A stretch of DNA of 64,000 nucleotides, from contig JAEQBH010002865.1 of NCBI GenBank assembly GCA_016808115.1, positions 124,001 to 188,000 on the forward strand. The letters run 5' to 3'. The first letter of the stretch is position 1; the number at the start of each line of letters is the position of its first letter. A program made the position numbers and the translations under genes. This document shows, one piece after another, positions 11,840 to 24,045 of this stretch. Source of the DNA: Tetrastigma voinierianum (Eukaryota; Streptophyta; Magnoliopsida; Vitales; Vitaceae). The notes below the pieces were generated by a model. That model searched no databases, was not told where the DNA came from, and saw nothing but the letters and a program-made list of their open reading frames with translations.

Positions 11840-12200
11840 ACCTAAAACTTTTCTGGTCGCAACACTAATCCAAAAGTTGCAACCAAGAATGCTGGATGTG
11901 GAAACAATAATGTAGAAAAGAAAGTCGAAACAGTGAAACTGAGGTCACGACTAAAACAAAGAAAGGAAAGAAAAGAGTAGGTCGTGACATCAAGTCCCAT
12001 ATCATGACCACATTTCAGGTCGCAACAAAAATCCTGAAGTTGCGACCAGAATAATCCAAAATTCAATAAAAGTGGGATTTTAAACCTCTCATTTTGGGCG
12101 TCCCAACATTAAAAATAAAATCCATTGCAAATCATTAATTAAGAGGCTAAAAATTTAATGTCGCGACATCCCAGATCGCAATCATGACATTGAGCCCAGC
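11840..12200 (+). repeat. Internal cluster of GTCGCGAC-type motifs upstream of the extra ORF
   Basis: Ten or so motifs of the LTR type (GGTCGCAAC, GTTGCGACC, GGTCACGAC, GGTCGTGACATC, ATGTCGCGACATCCC at about 12161) occur in an internal region, outside the LTRs. The cluster sits directly before the Athila extra ORF, so the same motif accompanies two places where transcription could start. That role is an inference. Confidence 0.75.
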
Positions 12201-12319
12201 GTCTGTTCCATTTCAAATTCCATTAAACTGCAATTCATCCCAACCCTTCCACTTCTACATCCATTTTTTTTTGGAATTTTGAAACCCTAAAACCAGAGAG
12301 CAAAGCAGTATTCTCGCAA

Positions 12320-13900
12320 AGCTTCAATCACGACAACAAATCAAGATGAAGTCGCCAATCTTAACAAACTGATCGACGGCAAATCATGTGGAAAATGTCG
12401 GGCTAAAGGGAAGAAGTTCAATGGAACTCAACCTAAGGAAGAAAGGAATATTGAAAAAGGGAAACTAGCAGAGGAGTGATGAGCAACCCGAGAAAGAAGC
12501 TTATTAAAAGAACAAAAGACTTCTATTTCGTATATTAGCTGCAAGAATTGTGGAACAAGGTGATGTTTGGACAAGGAATTTAAAGTAAAGAGGTTTTGCA
12601 AACCAATTCTCCCCATTCGAAGTAATAGAAAAGAGGTCAGATTCTTTGCGAGCGCTTAGCACCAGGATTCTCTGCTTCTGCCAGGAATTCTATAAAGATG
12701 GTGGGTATGTATGATGATTCTCGTTTATGAGAGAACAAAAGTCTTCATGATAGAAAAATAAATGAAATATTTAAATCGAGAGATTTTAAGCATGGGTCGA
12801 AATATAAGAAGTTAAAAGGAAACCCAAATTATGAAAGATAGTGAATCGGTTGACTGGAGGAAAAGGGAAATAGGAGGTGACGAAGAAGAACCCCCACCAT
12901 GCCATCAAAAGAGGAGCTCTAACTGAAGAAGCCAAGGTTTGGTTTTACTTCATATGTTCTGTAATAGTGCCTACTAAACACCTGGCTACCGGGAGAGCAG
13001 AAGCCATCCTTTGTAGCGCTTTTGAAAGGGTACAAAATGAACATAGGCATTCTGATCGAAGAATCAATCAGAGGATACCACCATAGTAATAAGAGGATCG
13101 ATCCTCACCCTACCATCATTACCGCACTCGCTTCCTCGGGCGTGTGAAGCGGAAATCGGGCGAAGAAGAAAATGTCCTGTTCCCTCTAACCCTGACAGGA
13201 GTGACAAAGGGACCTAAAGGAAAGAGGCAGAAGGAGGTGATGGTAGTAGATGCAGAAACAGAGCAAGAAACAAATGCAGAAAATGATAGAAGAGAAATAG
13301 AGGAAGTTCCCAAACATCTTTCCGTGCGTAAGAGGAAGAACCTCTCAGTGGTAAGCTCCAACCTATCCTTAATTCTGCATGAACAAGTGCCCGCCGCTGC
13401 ATGATCTAGAGCGTAGAAGGAACATCGAATCATGGAAATGCTCATGAAGAATGAAAAGGAGATGGAGGAGAAAGAACTCGAATGGGAAAGGCAAGAACAG
13501 AACAAAGAAGAATTTATGAAGGCAAACAGAAGGAAGGAGCAGATATGGGAGGAAAACTGGAGGATCTGAGAAGAAGAACACAAGGAGGAACTGAAGAACA
13601 AGAAGAAAAGATGATGGAAAGAATAAAGACAAGCATGCAAGCATTTTATAATAATCAATTCAAAAGGGAGGTTGATTTATCGAACATACCTAAGAATAAA
13701 AGAGACAGTAAATGGAGCAATAACATGCTAAGGAAGATTGATGGGTTCAAGCATTTATACAAGGAACTGTTCATGGAGTTCGAGAGATTAATGAAAGAGA
13801 GAGATCAGCAGTTGGAAGACAATGATGAGTATAGAAGAAAAACCTGGTTGGAGAGCATGGACTTGATCAATCAGAACTTATCCAAACTGCTATAATTTAT
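12320..13900 (+). pseudogene. Athila extra ORF downstream of pol (env-like position), decayed
   Basis: In Athila elements an additional ORF lies between integrase and the 3' LTR; it has been called env-like, and its function is not established. Here the frame 12877-13086 encodes LTEEAKVWFYFICSVIVPTKH, which fits the conserved block of these proteins (alpha-helical, 'putative plant transposon protein' type). A frameshifted continuation near 13020-13130 follows. Farther on, 13144-13404 is Lys/Glu-rich and may hold a nuclear signal (KGPKGKRQK). Frame 13482-13895 is strongly charged and probably coiled coil (FERLMKERDQQLEDNDEYRR). A readable earlier piece lies near 12590-12710. I see no obvious signal peptide or transmembrane segment. 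At least four breaks make it a pseudogene. Confidence 0.65.
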
Positions 13901-15850
13901 CTCTGAGGTGGAAGGAACGGTTAATCAGGTGGGAAAGAGGCAAGACACGCTTATTCATGCAGTGCAACTCAACAATGGGAAATATGCGCAAGCGAAGGAA
14001 TTTATAGTTGATGGATGACAATCGGATAATGAGATTTCTAATTTGATTGACATGTGGGTTTGATGTAGAGCCTCGACATAATACATAAAAGGCTCTGAAA
14101 AGAAGAAAGGAAAGCTGAAGTTTTTCTTAGCATATTATCAAAATCCATATTCCCAAAAAATTTAATAGAAATCTAGTTTGTTCATCCAAATTTGTCATGT
14201 GTTTTATTGAATTTTCATTTTATAGTTACTCTTTTCGCTTGTTGGATTGATTTTTCCTTTGTTGAATGAAAAAAAATTTGATTGTGAATAATTAGATGTT
14301 TATTGATGGATGAACATGACTTGAGAAATTTTGTGTTTGTGTCATTTCCTGTTTAGCATGAAAAGAATAAATGCCTTGTCTGTGCAAGGATCAAATAAAT
14401 AATTTTGTTATTTCCAAAGAAAAAAATTGCTTTTAAAAATAAGGCCTAGATTAGTAAGCCCCAAAATCGGGAGTTACGGCTGTATGTTTAAATTAGTTTA
14501 GATTGCAAAAAATTGGAAAAATGGTCATTAGCGATGGAGCAAAGTAATTGGTTGAAATAATGAGTAGGCAGTGAATAAGTCTGAAGTCTTGAAAAATAAT
14601 ACACTTGGTCGACAAACTTCGAGAAACTTTGAGGAGGTTAAGGAACATCTTACACAGGAAATTCAAGATTAGAGTCCATAGTCCTAAAAGTTGTTGAATT
14701 ATTGATTGAGCGAAATCTTAGGTAAAACCTTGACAAAGTGATAGAAGGCCATCCTTGGCGGTTTGGCTTTTCTAAGCCTACCCTCAATATATCACAAAGC
14801 ATATTCCTAGTTCCTTGATTTGAGTTAAATAAGCCTTATTTCTTCAATAAGCTGACAATGAAAACCAAAATTCCCTTCCTTACTGATAATCTGACGAATC
14901 CCAATTATTCGGTTCAGTCTGAGAGAAAAAGTCTACTGTAAAGGAAGAAACAAGTTTGGGGGAAAAATATTTCCAAATGATACGAGGTATGAGGAGAAGA
15001 AGTAAAGATGCATAAATTTTTGAAAAAAGGGAATAAGTTTTGTCTTGTGGCTTATTTCCCTTGAACAATTAAGCTCGTAGGGGTGTTTCAACACCTAGTA
15101 CCCTAATACCATTTGGTATGGGAGTTGCTAACCCAAAGTTCTCTAAAAGTGATAGAAAGCTTTAGAAGACAAAACATTGCACTATTCTGACCTTAGAAAA
15201 CGAAGCAAAAAGAGTCGGAAACGAAAGAGGCGCTGAATAAAGTGCATATGGAAATTAAAATTCCATAAAATAAAAAAATTTAAAAAAGATGAATCGAGGC
15301 GAGATTGATGAGAATGACAAGTACAAAGAAGAAAAGATTGAAAATGAGAAATGACTGAGTCACCCGAAAAGATCGGCTAGGTGATTTGCAACTTAGAATT
15401 TTTCCGTTATCTGCAGATTACCTAAGCCCGACATTACAAGCTTCGAAAGACCTCATTGATCTTGAAAGGTTGAATTTACTACATTAGTGGAGATGATATG
15501 AAAAACAAGCCTATGGGACTTTGACCCAGCCAGTCACAAGGAAACTCCCGGAGAAAGATTAACTAAATTCAACATGAAGATGAAAAGGATTGAAGACACA
15601 CTTTTACCACAGAGAACAAGACTTGTTGAAAACTATTTAAATACATTATTTCATCAAGAAATTTTGTGATAGTGTACAATTTAATCTTTGAATCGGAACT
15701 CATTATTTAAAATGATGCTGGTATCTTCTATTTTTTAGAAGGTGGAATAAGAAAGATTGTGATAGGAATAAAAAAAATGTCCTTAAAGATTTTAAGCTTA
15801 TTTGTTTGAGGACAAACAATTCTTTCTTTTCTTTGCTGGGACAAGCAAAA
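13901..15850 (+). other. 3' non-coding internal region of A1
   Basis: AT-rich, no coding signal. The block 14690-15200 (CAACACCTAGTACCCTAAT near 15088) is clearly repeated at about 20080-20640, where another Athila fragment lies. Several purine-rich GTTTGGGGGA-like tracts occur (for example near 14953), besides the true polypurine tract at the LTR edge. Confidence 0.7.
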
Positions 15851-15867
15851 TTTAAGTTGGGGGAATT
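15851..15867 (+). other. Polypurine tract of A1
   Basis: TTTAAGTTGGGGGAATTT ends directly at the TGATGAG start of the 3' LTR. The purine run AAGTTGGGGGAA next to the LTR is where plus-strand DNA synthesis is primed. Confidence 0.8.
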
Positions 15868-18600
15868 TGATGAGTCCAAAACTCATTAGATTTTTAATCT
15901 ATTTTTCTAAGCATAATATAAGACAAATGTTGTTTTGTATGCGTAAATATGGATATTTTACTCAAATTAATTTGCAAGAAATACAAAGGTAATGCTAAAA
16001 TCTCAGCAAACCGAAGAGACCAGCCTACAGTGCACTGAAGTCGCACCGAATTTGAGTCTACACACAGCTTTTGGCCAGACTTAAGAAAGAGGTTGCGACT
16101 AGGATGAGCATGGCAACAAAAGAAAGAGGTTGCGACAAAAAAATTGTGGTTTGACTAAAGGAAATATTCAAAAAAAAGAAACTTCATGTCGCAACATCAC
16201 ACTGATGTCGCGACGCTAATTTAATATAATTGAGGTCACGACATTGCTCTGATAGTCACACATCGCTTTCCACGCCGCGACGTGGATCCGTCAACGGTCA
16301 CAAACAAAGGTCTTTGCAAGTAAACGAAGTTGCAACTAGTTTTTAAATGAAAGGCTCCATTTAAGGTCACGACATACAGTTGAGGTCACGACATAAAGAC
16401 AGGAACTGGGGTCTCAACAGGAAGATTGAAGTTGCAACCAAATTAAGAGATGAGGAATAAAAAAAGGGAGGTCGCAACCTCGGCCAAACTAAAGTTCTTG
16501 CCAAGAACCGATCGAAAATTATTTATTAAGCAAAGATAAAAACGATGTCGCTACCACTCATTAGTCAGGACCAAGAAGAGCTAAGTCGAAGAACAGGTCG
16601 CGACATCAACTTGAGGTCGCCACCGGAAATAAGTGGTGGGAATGAGAAATCGTTGCAACAAAGAACCGAGGTTATGCACCGTAAGAAAAGAGCGGGCAAG
16701 ACAAGAGGTCACTACATCACTCAGGTCCACACATAAAAATCAAACCCGAAAGCGTAAGATCCACCAACACAATCGCGATCAGAAAAGAAAGTCACAACAT
16801 GAAGTCATCCTACAAACGTAAAGCGTGGTCGCATCCCAACCACCGCTGTCGAACCCTCGGCTGTAAGCAAGAGAAAGACAACGATGTCGCAAGATGAACT
16901 GGTCGAGATCAACTCAAGAAATATCGAGAAAATAAAGTCACGACTACAACAAAGGCTCGCCACTCACATCCAAGTAGTTGTGCAGTACTGGTCTAAATGT
17001 GCTAAATGAAGTTGCACTAAACTCGTCGCAAACAAGCAGAACCATGTCGCGACATCAACCTGAGGTCGCGACATAGGACAGTGAGTTGGGCTTTTTCTTT
17101 TGGGAATTCCACCTGAACTCTCGATTCGCCCACTTTCGACAAGATAAATAAACAAGATAGAATAGTAGCAGCTTCCTGTCACTACCCGTAAAAGGAAAGG
17201 TGTAGAGTAGAACCTCAAGGTATAGTTTAGTGTAGATTTTCATTTTTTTTGTTTTAGTTTATTTCTTTTCTGGATTTGAATTTGCGAACTGTGCAGAGAC
17301 GAGTAGAGCTGGAATTTTTTTATTTATGTTATTTTCTTATTAAAATTATCGTCGAAATTCTAATGAAAGCTAGACAAATTTCGAATCATTTTTCTAATTT
17401 TATTGCAATTACAAGTGGGTCGCACTGCTCCATTTCTTACCTCGCAATGCGCAGAATGAGAGCGTACTTTGTTGGATTTGATTTATTATTTAGTTACGCT
17501 CTTTTCTCAGACAACATAGAGAACTAATTTGGGTTCGATTTACTTATTCGTGTCGTTTTAGAATTGATAAGTCTCACAAGAAAATTCAATACCAGTCGAG
17601 GAATGTATCTTGTTATGATTTCCAGGATGCCCCTCTACAGGACACAAAGATTTGAGATTCCCTAGAGCCGCCGAGATCGGGTATGTTCTGGCTACTATTG
17701 ATGAATCCAACAGCCTCGGTATTTATTTTGATAAATTCCATTTGCTCATAATAGTCGATGTGAGTATTTAACAATATAAATAATCAGAGAGTTCACCTAA
17801 TCTCACTGGGCAGTTCCCAACCCCGTGTTACCGAGATCTAATCAAGGAAAGGGATGAACCAGTAGATCCGAGGCTCCAGCCATCTGGTCATGGTAGAAAC
17901 TTTGCTAAAATCCCGAGAAGGAAATGCAAAGGCTTCATATCATCAGAAATGGGTGTGAAGTATTGGAGAAAAATACCCACCCACAAGAGGATTGAAATAC
18001 GTAGTCGGTTTGATCTTGTCTTCTAGAGAAGCAAGGGTATCCAACCTGGTGAATATGGAGAAATCCAATTCCAAAAATTAGGACATCTGGACAAATCCAG
18101 ATCTATACACATAACATAGCAATATAATTGGGTGTAGGAATTGACTGTTTCACTGTATTTCACTGATAGTTTTCATTTCTCACAGTAAACTTATTCAGTC
18201 CAGTATTTTAGTTACAATTTGTTTTTATTCATTTACTTTGGTTTATCTAGTTCAATCAAAGAGTCAATAGTGTCTAGATTCATTTTCAGATAGAACCTCA
18301 TTGTGAGTTTTGAGTCCAAATAGCATAGAATTTTAGTAGTTGGGTAGTTGATCTTTAATTGCTACACCCTGGAATGATACCCGATCTCTTACATTCAAAT
18401 TTTTACTACTAGAAGACCTGCATGTGCAGTCATAGGCTGTGACCCTTACTTTTAAACCTTGAACATCAACAAAAAGTTATTTTATTAAGAAAATTTATCC
18501 ATGACAGGATGCAAGAGAGAAGTGTGTAAGACTTTGTAATCCATGTGGAATTTTGAGGGTTTTTAGTCTATAGAAAAAGGAAAAACAACCTCCGATATAT
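15868..18600 (+). repeat. 3' LTR of Athila element A1
   Basis: It starts TGATGAGTCC and follows the 5' LTR throughout, including the palindrome array (about 16090-17080). The conserved ATTTCCAGGATGCC block (near 17619) and GTCTATAGAAAAAGG (near 18568) are also shared. Similarity fades after about 18600, roughly 100 bp short of the expected end, so the LTR is probably truncated by the adjacent repeat. An array copy with perfect core remains near 17045-17070 (two palindromes 24 bp apart). Confidence 0.85.
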
Positions 18601-19547
18601 TGTGGTGGGACATACTCCGATAACCCAGTTTGCCTTATCAACCCTCGACATATTTCATGTCATGCACTCACACTCTATTGTTCTAGGGTGCCCACATGAA
18701 ATGCACATGCTTACTTCACATCACCACAGCAGCAATATATCAATCCACATGCGTATATTAACAAAATTTTACATTCAAAACCAACATGTTATTCACATTA
18801 ATAACGCAACAACACACAAGGTCACATGAACAACCCAACACCTCGCTTCTGACCGCCAAGGACAACTTAGGATCTTCACCACCCCGTCCCACTTCTTGAA
18901 CCGAATGAATCCGCCATCTGGGGCCTCGTAACATCTTTAACCGCCAATAAGATGGCCTTAGCCAGACAACAGAAACCCCCACCTCTTGAAAGCCAAACTC
19001 CCGACCTGTGCTCTATGCGAAGTTTTCATGAGGATGTACCACTTTACTCACTTGAGAAACCCGCTGGCCCGATCACCTGAAATGGTGAGAGAAAGCAGAG
19101 TCTTCTAAAACCCTATTTCCTTCCTTTAGATCACCCTGACCCAGATGTTCAAATGAGGAAATCCCCTCCCTTTCCTCCATGCCACATGTTTTCTTCCACA
19201 TTTTCTCCCTTATTTTTTATTTCTTATCCCCTTTATTGCATCACGGGATCACATGCTGGTTTTTTGAGCCACTATTCAAGTGCACCACATGGCCCTTCCA
19301 TAAGTCACTCCCTTAGGTTCCATGTGGGCATCTCATGATCATGCCATGTGTCACCCGACACTCTACACTGGGCAAACGTGAAATTCGATTGTCTCATAAG
19401 CAACTAAACGAAAATTCAACGTGGTGGCTACACAGCTGCTACTTCAACGGTGAAGTCCGTTTCGTCGTCCAGACTGTAGAAAATTCCTGCCATAACCAAT
19501 TATTGTTACTCTTCCTCAAAAAAATTTGGATTTTCCGGGGTTTCACA
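18601..19547 (-). repeat. LTR-like segment, minus strand (tentative)
   Basis: Read on the minus strand from 19547, the segment opens TGTGAAACCCCGGAAAATCC. This resembles the TGTAA(C/T)ACCCCG openings of plant chromovirus LTRs, including two others in this window (46416 and 60379, both minus). The opposite edge near 18601 is not certain and I found no matching 5 bp duplication (TATAT versus TTTTT). No coding signal. It could instead be an unrelated non-coding repeat. Confidence 0.3.
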
Positions 19548-19599
19548 TTTTTAACCTTTGAACCCCAAAACCTAGAACTTCCAAATCACAGTTAAGATG

Positions 19600-20800
19600 A
19601 ACCCTTGTATTCTCTTTTCTCCAAACAAAATTTGAAAACTATTCTCTTAATAAAGCTCAAACCAATTTCTAAATGATTCTGTGTGATATTCTTTGAGTCT
19701 TGTGTTAATTTCTTTATAGTTTGTGCTTTTGTTTTGAATAAATGAAAGAGTCTCTGATGAACAATGGTCTGTGAAGTTGTGAATATTTCGATGCATTGAA
19801 TTGATTGAACAAGTTGTTTATGTCATTCTAGCTTCTGTTTGCAAATACGAAATGATATGTTTGAATTGGCATAACAACTACTGAAGAGTCCAACAATAAA
19901 TGGCTTGAAATTATGTAGGTTTCTCCCAACCTAGTAAGAGCTACAAGTTTAGCTAGTAATGTAGTTGAATGTTCAAGAACAAGAAGGTCAGTAAAATCCC
20001 GAAAAAAACAATGCAAGATGGTCACTCTTAACAAATTGTAGAAAGATTAGGACATTCTGTTCTTTCACAATCAAATAATCCAATGTCCAGAATCTTGTTA
20101 AATTATTAGTCAAGGCAAAACTTAGGCAATACCGTTATCAATGTGAAGACATAAAGAACATAAAGTTTAAGCCTTTCAAGCCTACCCTCATAATATGTAT
20201 ATGCATACACTCTAGTTCCAAAATTGAGCCAAATTGTTTAATTTCTTCATTAAAACAGCAATTAGAAACCTCAAACCCTTCCTTTATTCTAATCCTACAG
20301 TAAAGAACCCTCTATTGCCTAGGTTTCAAGACAAGAACTTCAAAATGCAGTAAAGGACAAGATTGGGGGAATGTTATTTTGATTTGAAAGGAAAAACAAG
20401 AATGAAGGATGGAAAAAGAAGAGAACAATTGAAGGAAAGGAAAGGAATGAAGAGAAGAAGTCAAAGGTTGTAAATTGTCAAAGTGGATTAAGTTTTGTCT
20501 TGTGGCCTTCCTCTCTTGAACAATTAAGTTCATAGGTGTTTCAACACCTAGTACCCTAATGCCAACTGCATGAGTCATAACCCAAAGTTCTCTAAGAGTG
20601 GTAGGAAATCCTAAAGACAAGACATTGTGACTATTCCTAAAAAATCTTTGACAAGTAAAAAAGAAAAGCAAAAAAGAACTTCTATCTAAAGGAACTGAAA
20701 TGAAAAGTATGACAGTGGTGAATAAAAATACCAAGATGAGAGTATGCAGTATGATACATCAAGATCAAGTCTAGGGGAATATTTTTTTTCTGACATCAGT
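19600..20800 (+). mobile_element. Fragment of an Athila 3' internal region
   Basis: 20050-20640 matches 14680-15200 of A1 in order. Shared blocks are the 'aagcctaccctca' block near 20186 and the TTTCAACACCTAGTACCCTAAT block near 20540. Also shared are the ACCCAAAGTTCTCTAA block near 20580 and GGGGGAATGTTATTTT near 20364. No LTR follows: the fragment is cut by a CACTA terminus at 20812. The first 400 bp match A1 only loosely. Confidence 0.7.
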
Positions 20801-20811
20801 AGGAAAGCAAG

Positions 20812-21303
20812 CACTACTACAAAAATTTAAAGTTATGACGCTCAATTTCATGACACTTTCATAAACGTGTCATTATTTAGCTTAGAATTGGATACACCAT
20901 GACGCTTTCTAATAAACGTCCTTGTTAAGCATAATTTTCTTAATACTATGACATTGCTTAGCAGTGTCATGTTGAATCTATATAATTTTGCTAATGCTTA
21001 CATATACAATGATACTTATTAGAGATGTCATGGTTTTATTATTGAAGTTTGGCACTTTATTGAAGTTTGGCACTTTATTGAAATGTCAACATTTATTAAA
21101 AATATTTTTTTCAAAAATACAATTATCTCTCCACGATGCCCACCAAAACCCCTCTTTCCTTCCATTTGAGAACCTTGATGTAAACCCTAAAAACTAATAG
21201 TGGCTTCCATTATTTTTCAAGGATGTTGTTCCGGTGATCGGAGAACCTTTGGTGGCATGTCTCTATACTCCAGTGATCCCTTGACAAAACTACTCTCCCA
21301 TTT
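20812..21303 (+). mobile_element. CACTA (En/Spm-type) transposon terminus
   Basis: CACTACTACAAAAATT at 20812 is a typical plant CACTA terminal inverted repeat. It is followed within 250 bp by several subterminal units in both orientations (ATGACGCT, ATGACAC..GTGTCAT, CATGACGCTTTC, ATGACATTGC..GTGTCATG, GATGTCATGG). These are the places where the transposase of this group binds. A 17 bp unit is tandemly doubled at about 21040-21078 (TTGAAGTTTGGCACTTTA). The element is interrupted at 21303 by a chromovirus and should continue after 31910. No opposite terminus was seen in the window. Confidence 0.7.
21299..21303. repeat. Target site duplication CATTT (left copy)
   Basis: Directly precedes the TG of the 5' LTR and matches 31906-31910 exactly. 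Confidence 0.92.
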
Positions 21304-21516
21304 TGTAACGCCCTGTCTTGAGAAGGTGTACGGTACGTGTAACCGTAGGGGCACATAAGTGCACCAAGTGTCATTGTAGTATTTTTGGGAGTTGTGGTTC
21401 AGGACGAAATTGTGAAATCATAAATTTATTTAACCCGAAATTTGTACTGTAACGCACTGCTCAGAATCGATCAAAATGGGACATAAAGGACATAAGATGA
21501 GAAGAGAGTAGGCCAT

Positions 21517-21526
21517 TATATAAATA
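21517..21526 (+). promoter_or_regulatory. TATA box, chromovirus 5' LTR
   Basis: TATATAAATA lies 213 bp into the LTR and is conserved in the 3' LTR at 28954-28963. Placement implies a short U3 and a very long R/U5. Confidence 0.6.
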
Positions 21527-23789
21527 ACATAAGTTGAATTGCAAATATTAAAGTGATTGAGGACCAACTTGCAATTAAGGCAAAAATGAGAGTACAAAAA
21601 GGGGATGAGAAACAAACAATTCATTTGGTATCATTTTGGTTAGGGCAAACCATGGAGAAGAGAGAAAAGAAGAGGAAGAAGAGGAAGGAGAAGAAGAAGA
21701 AGAGGGAGAAGAGCAAAAATGTATGTTTTTGAATTGGAAACATGTGTATTTTGGGTTTTTAGTTTGATGTCTAGGGTTTCATGGAGATTAGTTCTTTTTC
21801 TAGGTTTGTGTCAGAGATCACCCTAACCCTAGATTTGTTGAATTCATGTGGGTAAACCTTCATTGGTATGAGATAAACAAGGAATTCTTCCTGGCTTCTA
21901 TGGTTTTGTATGGATCAGTGGACCTTGGTATGAATTCTTGGGATTTTTACCTAGGGTCTGGTTATAAGAAGTTCTAAACCACCAATACAATTGTGGTGGA
22001 GTTGTTTTGGGTAAATTCCATGTTGGTTTTGAGGAATGGTTGTAAAAAGGAGAATGTTGGGTTTTTTTAAAGGAAATGCTGTCAAAATTTGGTAAAACCC
22101 ATGTTTTTGTTTTGGCTATAGATTAAGTTATAATCATCCAAATGAATTGATTCAAATTGGTAAAGAACCATAAGCGATAGGGGTATAACTATTTAGAAGG
22201 GACCAAGAGAAAATTGTATCTCTAAGGCTCCCAAATACGGAATGAAAGGTGAGCTCGTGTAGCTCACTGGTTATGCTATGTTTTGGGTATTGTTGTAGTG
22301 TTTTGGCCATAACTGGAGTTTCACTCATCCAAATTGAGTGATTCAAAATTATGGGTAAAATATACTTCTAGGGGAATAAGTTAGCTGAAGTGATTACATG
22401 CAAATTGTAACCCCAAAGGGCCCATAAATTTTTCAAAGTGGAGCTATGTGCAGATTTTGTTCTGCCAATTTGAGTAATCTAGATGTAAAATACAATAACT
22501 TGAGTTTTGGTTATCCAAATTGGATGATTCCAATTGGAGAAGAAACCTTAGAACCATAGAGTCAAATGAGTGAAGAAACAATTTCCAATTTATGGAGTAA
22601 AGACCCCAGAAATAAAGGATAACAGTAGGTGATCTCCAGTGAGCTCAACCAATTAGGCATATAAAAAAATGCTAAATTTGTGTTATGTGGTTGAGGGCCT
22701 AGAGAAGGAATTTAAATTGAAAATTTAAAGAGATGTCATTGTATATATAAAGGACTGATATGGAGAGTTTCATAATTTTGGAAGACCGTTTGAATAATTT
22801 TTGGGTAATAAAGTCCAGAGAATATTGTTGGAAAAAGGTTGCCAAAATGAGTGGTTTTTTTTGTTAGGGGTTTTTGGTGCTGAAGGGTAAATTGTTCATT
22901 TGGCTTTATATGAATGTTGTGTGACCCTAAAGTCACTTGCGTGTGAAGTACGCTAAGTAATACACTATACGCAGGCAATTAATGTTTTCGCCGTATTCGT
23001 TTGAGTGTGTAGGCTAAAAGCAAAGCGGGAAAGTTGTGGAGTCGTGCTCAAGTTTTGGTAAACAAAAAGGTGAGTGTTCTAAACTCTATTTCTCAATACT
23101 AGTGTATTATTTATAAATCGTTTTACACTGGTATGTAATGGTTTTGATTTTAAACCATATTTGAAAAGCAAGCAAGCAATGTGATTTAGAAACTGTTAAA
23201 CAAACAATGGTTTTGATTTAAACCATATGTGAAAGCAAACAAGTAATGGTTTTGATGTATTCAACCATACTTTTAAAAGCAAGCAAGCAATGGTTTTGAG
23301 TTGTAAAACCATATTTCAAAGAGCAAGCAAGCAAGCAAACAAAAGTATATTTTATAAAACAGGCCTAACGAGAATCCCTAGTTTTAAGCAAGCATACCGG
23401 TCAGAGGTATTTTGTACCTGCGTGGTGGTGTTAGGACATCATTTCATGCATTTTATATTCGTCGTTAGCAAACTTCGCCTTGCGCCCCCCCCCATAGCAT
23501 TTAAAAGAAACCGTGGCACATACTGGAGTATATAGGGTTAGCACGCTAGCTAAATTATTGTGACGTATCATTCCACCATATTTATCGGAAAAGGGGAAGT
23601 GAGCCAAGGCCCTTCCACCTAGGTGATGCGGACCCAGGTCCTTCCATCTAAGACTACTAAGCCTGTGCTCTTGTGTTTTACTAGGGACAAGAAGAAAGGC
23701 CTCCAGCTGGTTGATCTTGGATTTCTAAACATTACATTAGTTTTGAAAATCAACCACTGGTAAAGTAGGTTGAGCCCAGGCTCCCGCAT

Positions 23790-24045
23790 TTATGAAAAGT
23801 TTTATCAACTTTTAAATCAAGCGGTTGAGCCCAGCTCCCGTGTTTATAAAAAGTTTTATAAACTTTTAAAGCAAAGCAAGCAAGAGGTATATGAAAAGTT
23901 TTATAAACTTTTAAAGAAAAGTAAAGCAAGCAAGCAAGAGGTTTATGAAAAGTTTTAGAAACTTTAAAGCAAAGCAAAGCGGGCAAGCAAGGCAAGTATG
24001 AAAAGTTTTAGAAACTTTTAAAGCAGGCAAGCAAGGTTTCGGAAA
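23790..24045 (+). repeat. Tandem array of AAAAGTTTTATAAACTTTT palindromes (5' LTR)
   Basis: Five units of about 45-57 bp. Each contains the arms AAAAGTTT and AAACTTTT around TAT (or TAG), then AAAGCAAAGCAAGCAAG-type text. The array has six units in the 3' LTR. It lies downstream of the promoter, hence in the transcribed part of the LTR. Confidence 0.85.

Larger units (their letters stand above)
1..18600 (+). mobile_element. Athila-type Ty3/gypsy retrotransposon A1, decayed
   Basis: Two long direct repeats flank the element: the sequence from base 1 recurs from 15868. Between them the order is degenerate gag, aspartic protease, RT, RNase H, integrase, then an extra ORF, which is the Athila layout. 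The protease and RNase H are close to the Athila type ([29 protein letters not shown]). The left LTR begins about 5 bp inside the element, because the 3' copy starts TGATGAGTCC and the window starts at the AGTCC-equivalent. The LTRs differ by many substitutions and small indels, so the insertion is old. Pol is interrupted by a solo LTR (6946-10135). The right end cannot be matched to a target duplication because the 3' LTR seems to be cut short near 18600. Confidence 0.9.

Noticed and set aside
13119..13658. 179 aa minus-strand frame rich in Phe, Ser and Leu
   Set aside because: It is the complement of the purine-rich, charged coding strand of the Athila extra ORF. Hydrophobic antisense frames arise automatically opposite Lys/Glu-rich coding sequence.
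20312..20734. 140 aa minus-strand frame
   Set aside because: It lies opposite a purine-rich Athila 3' non-coding fragment that is collinear with non-coding sequence in A1; no conserved motif.
22280..22300. Possible opposite CACTA terminus (TGTTGTAGTG)
   Set aside because: It lies within the chromovirus 5' LTR, has its counterpart in the 3' LTR, and lacks the A-rich inverted terminus.
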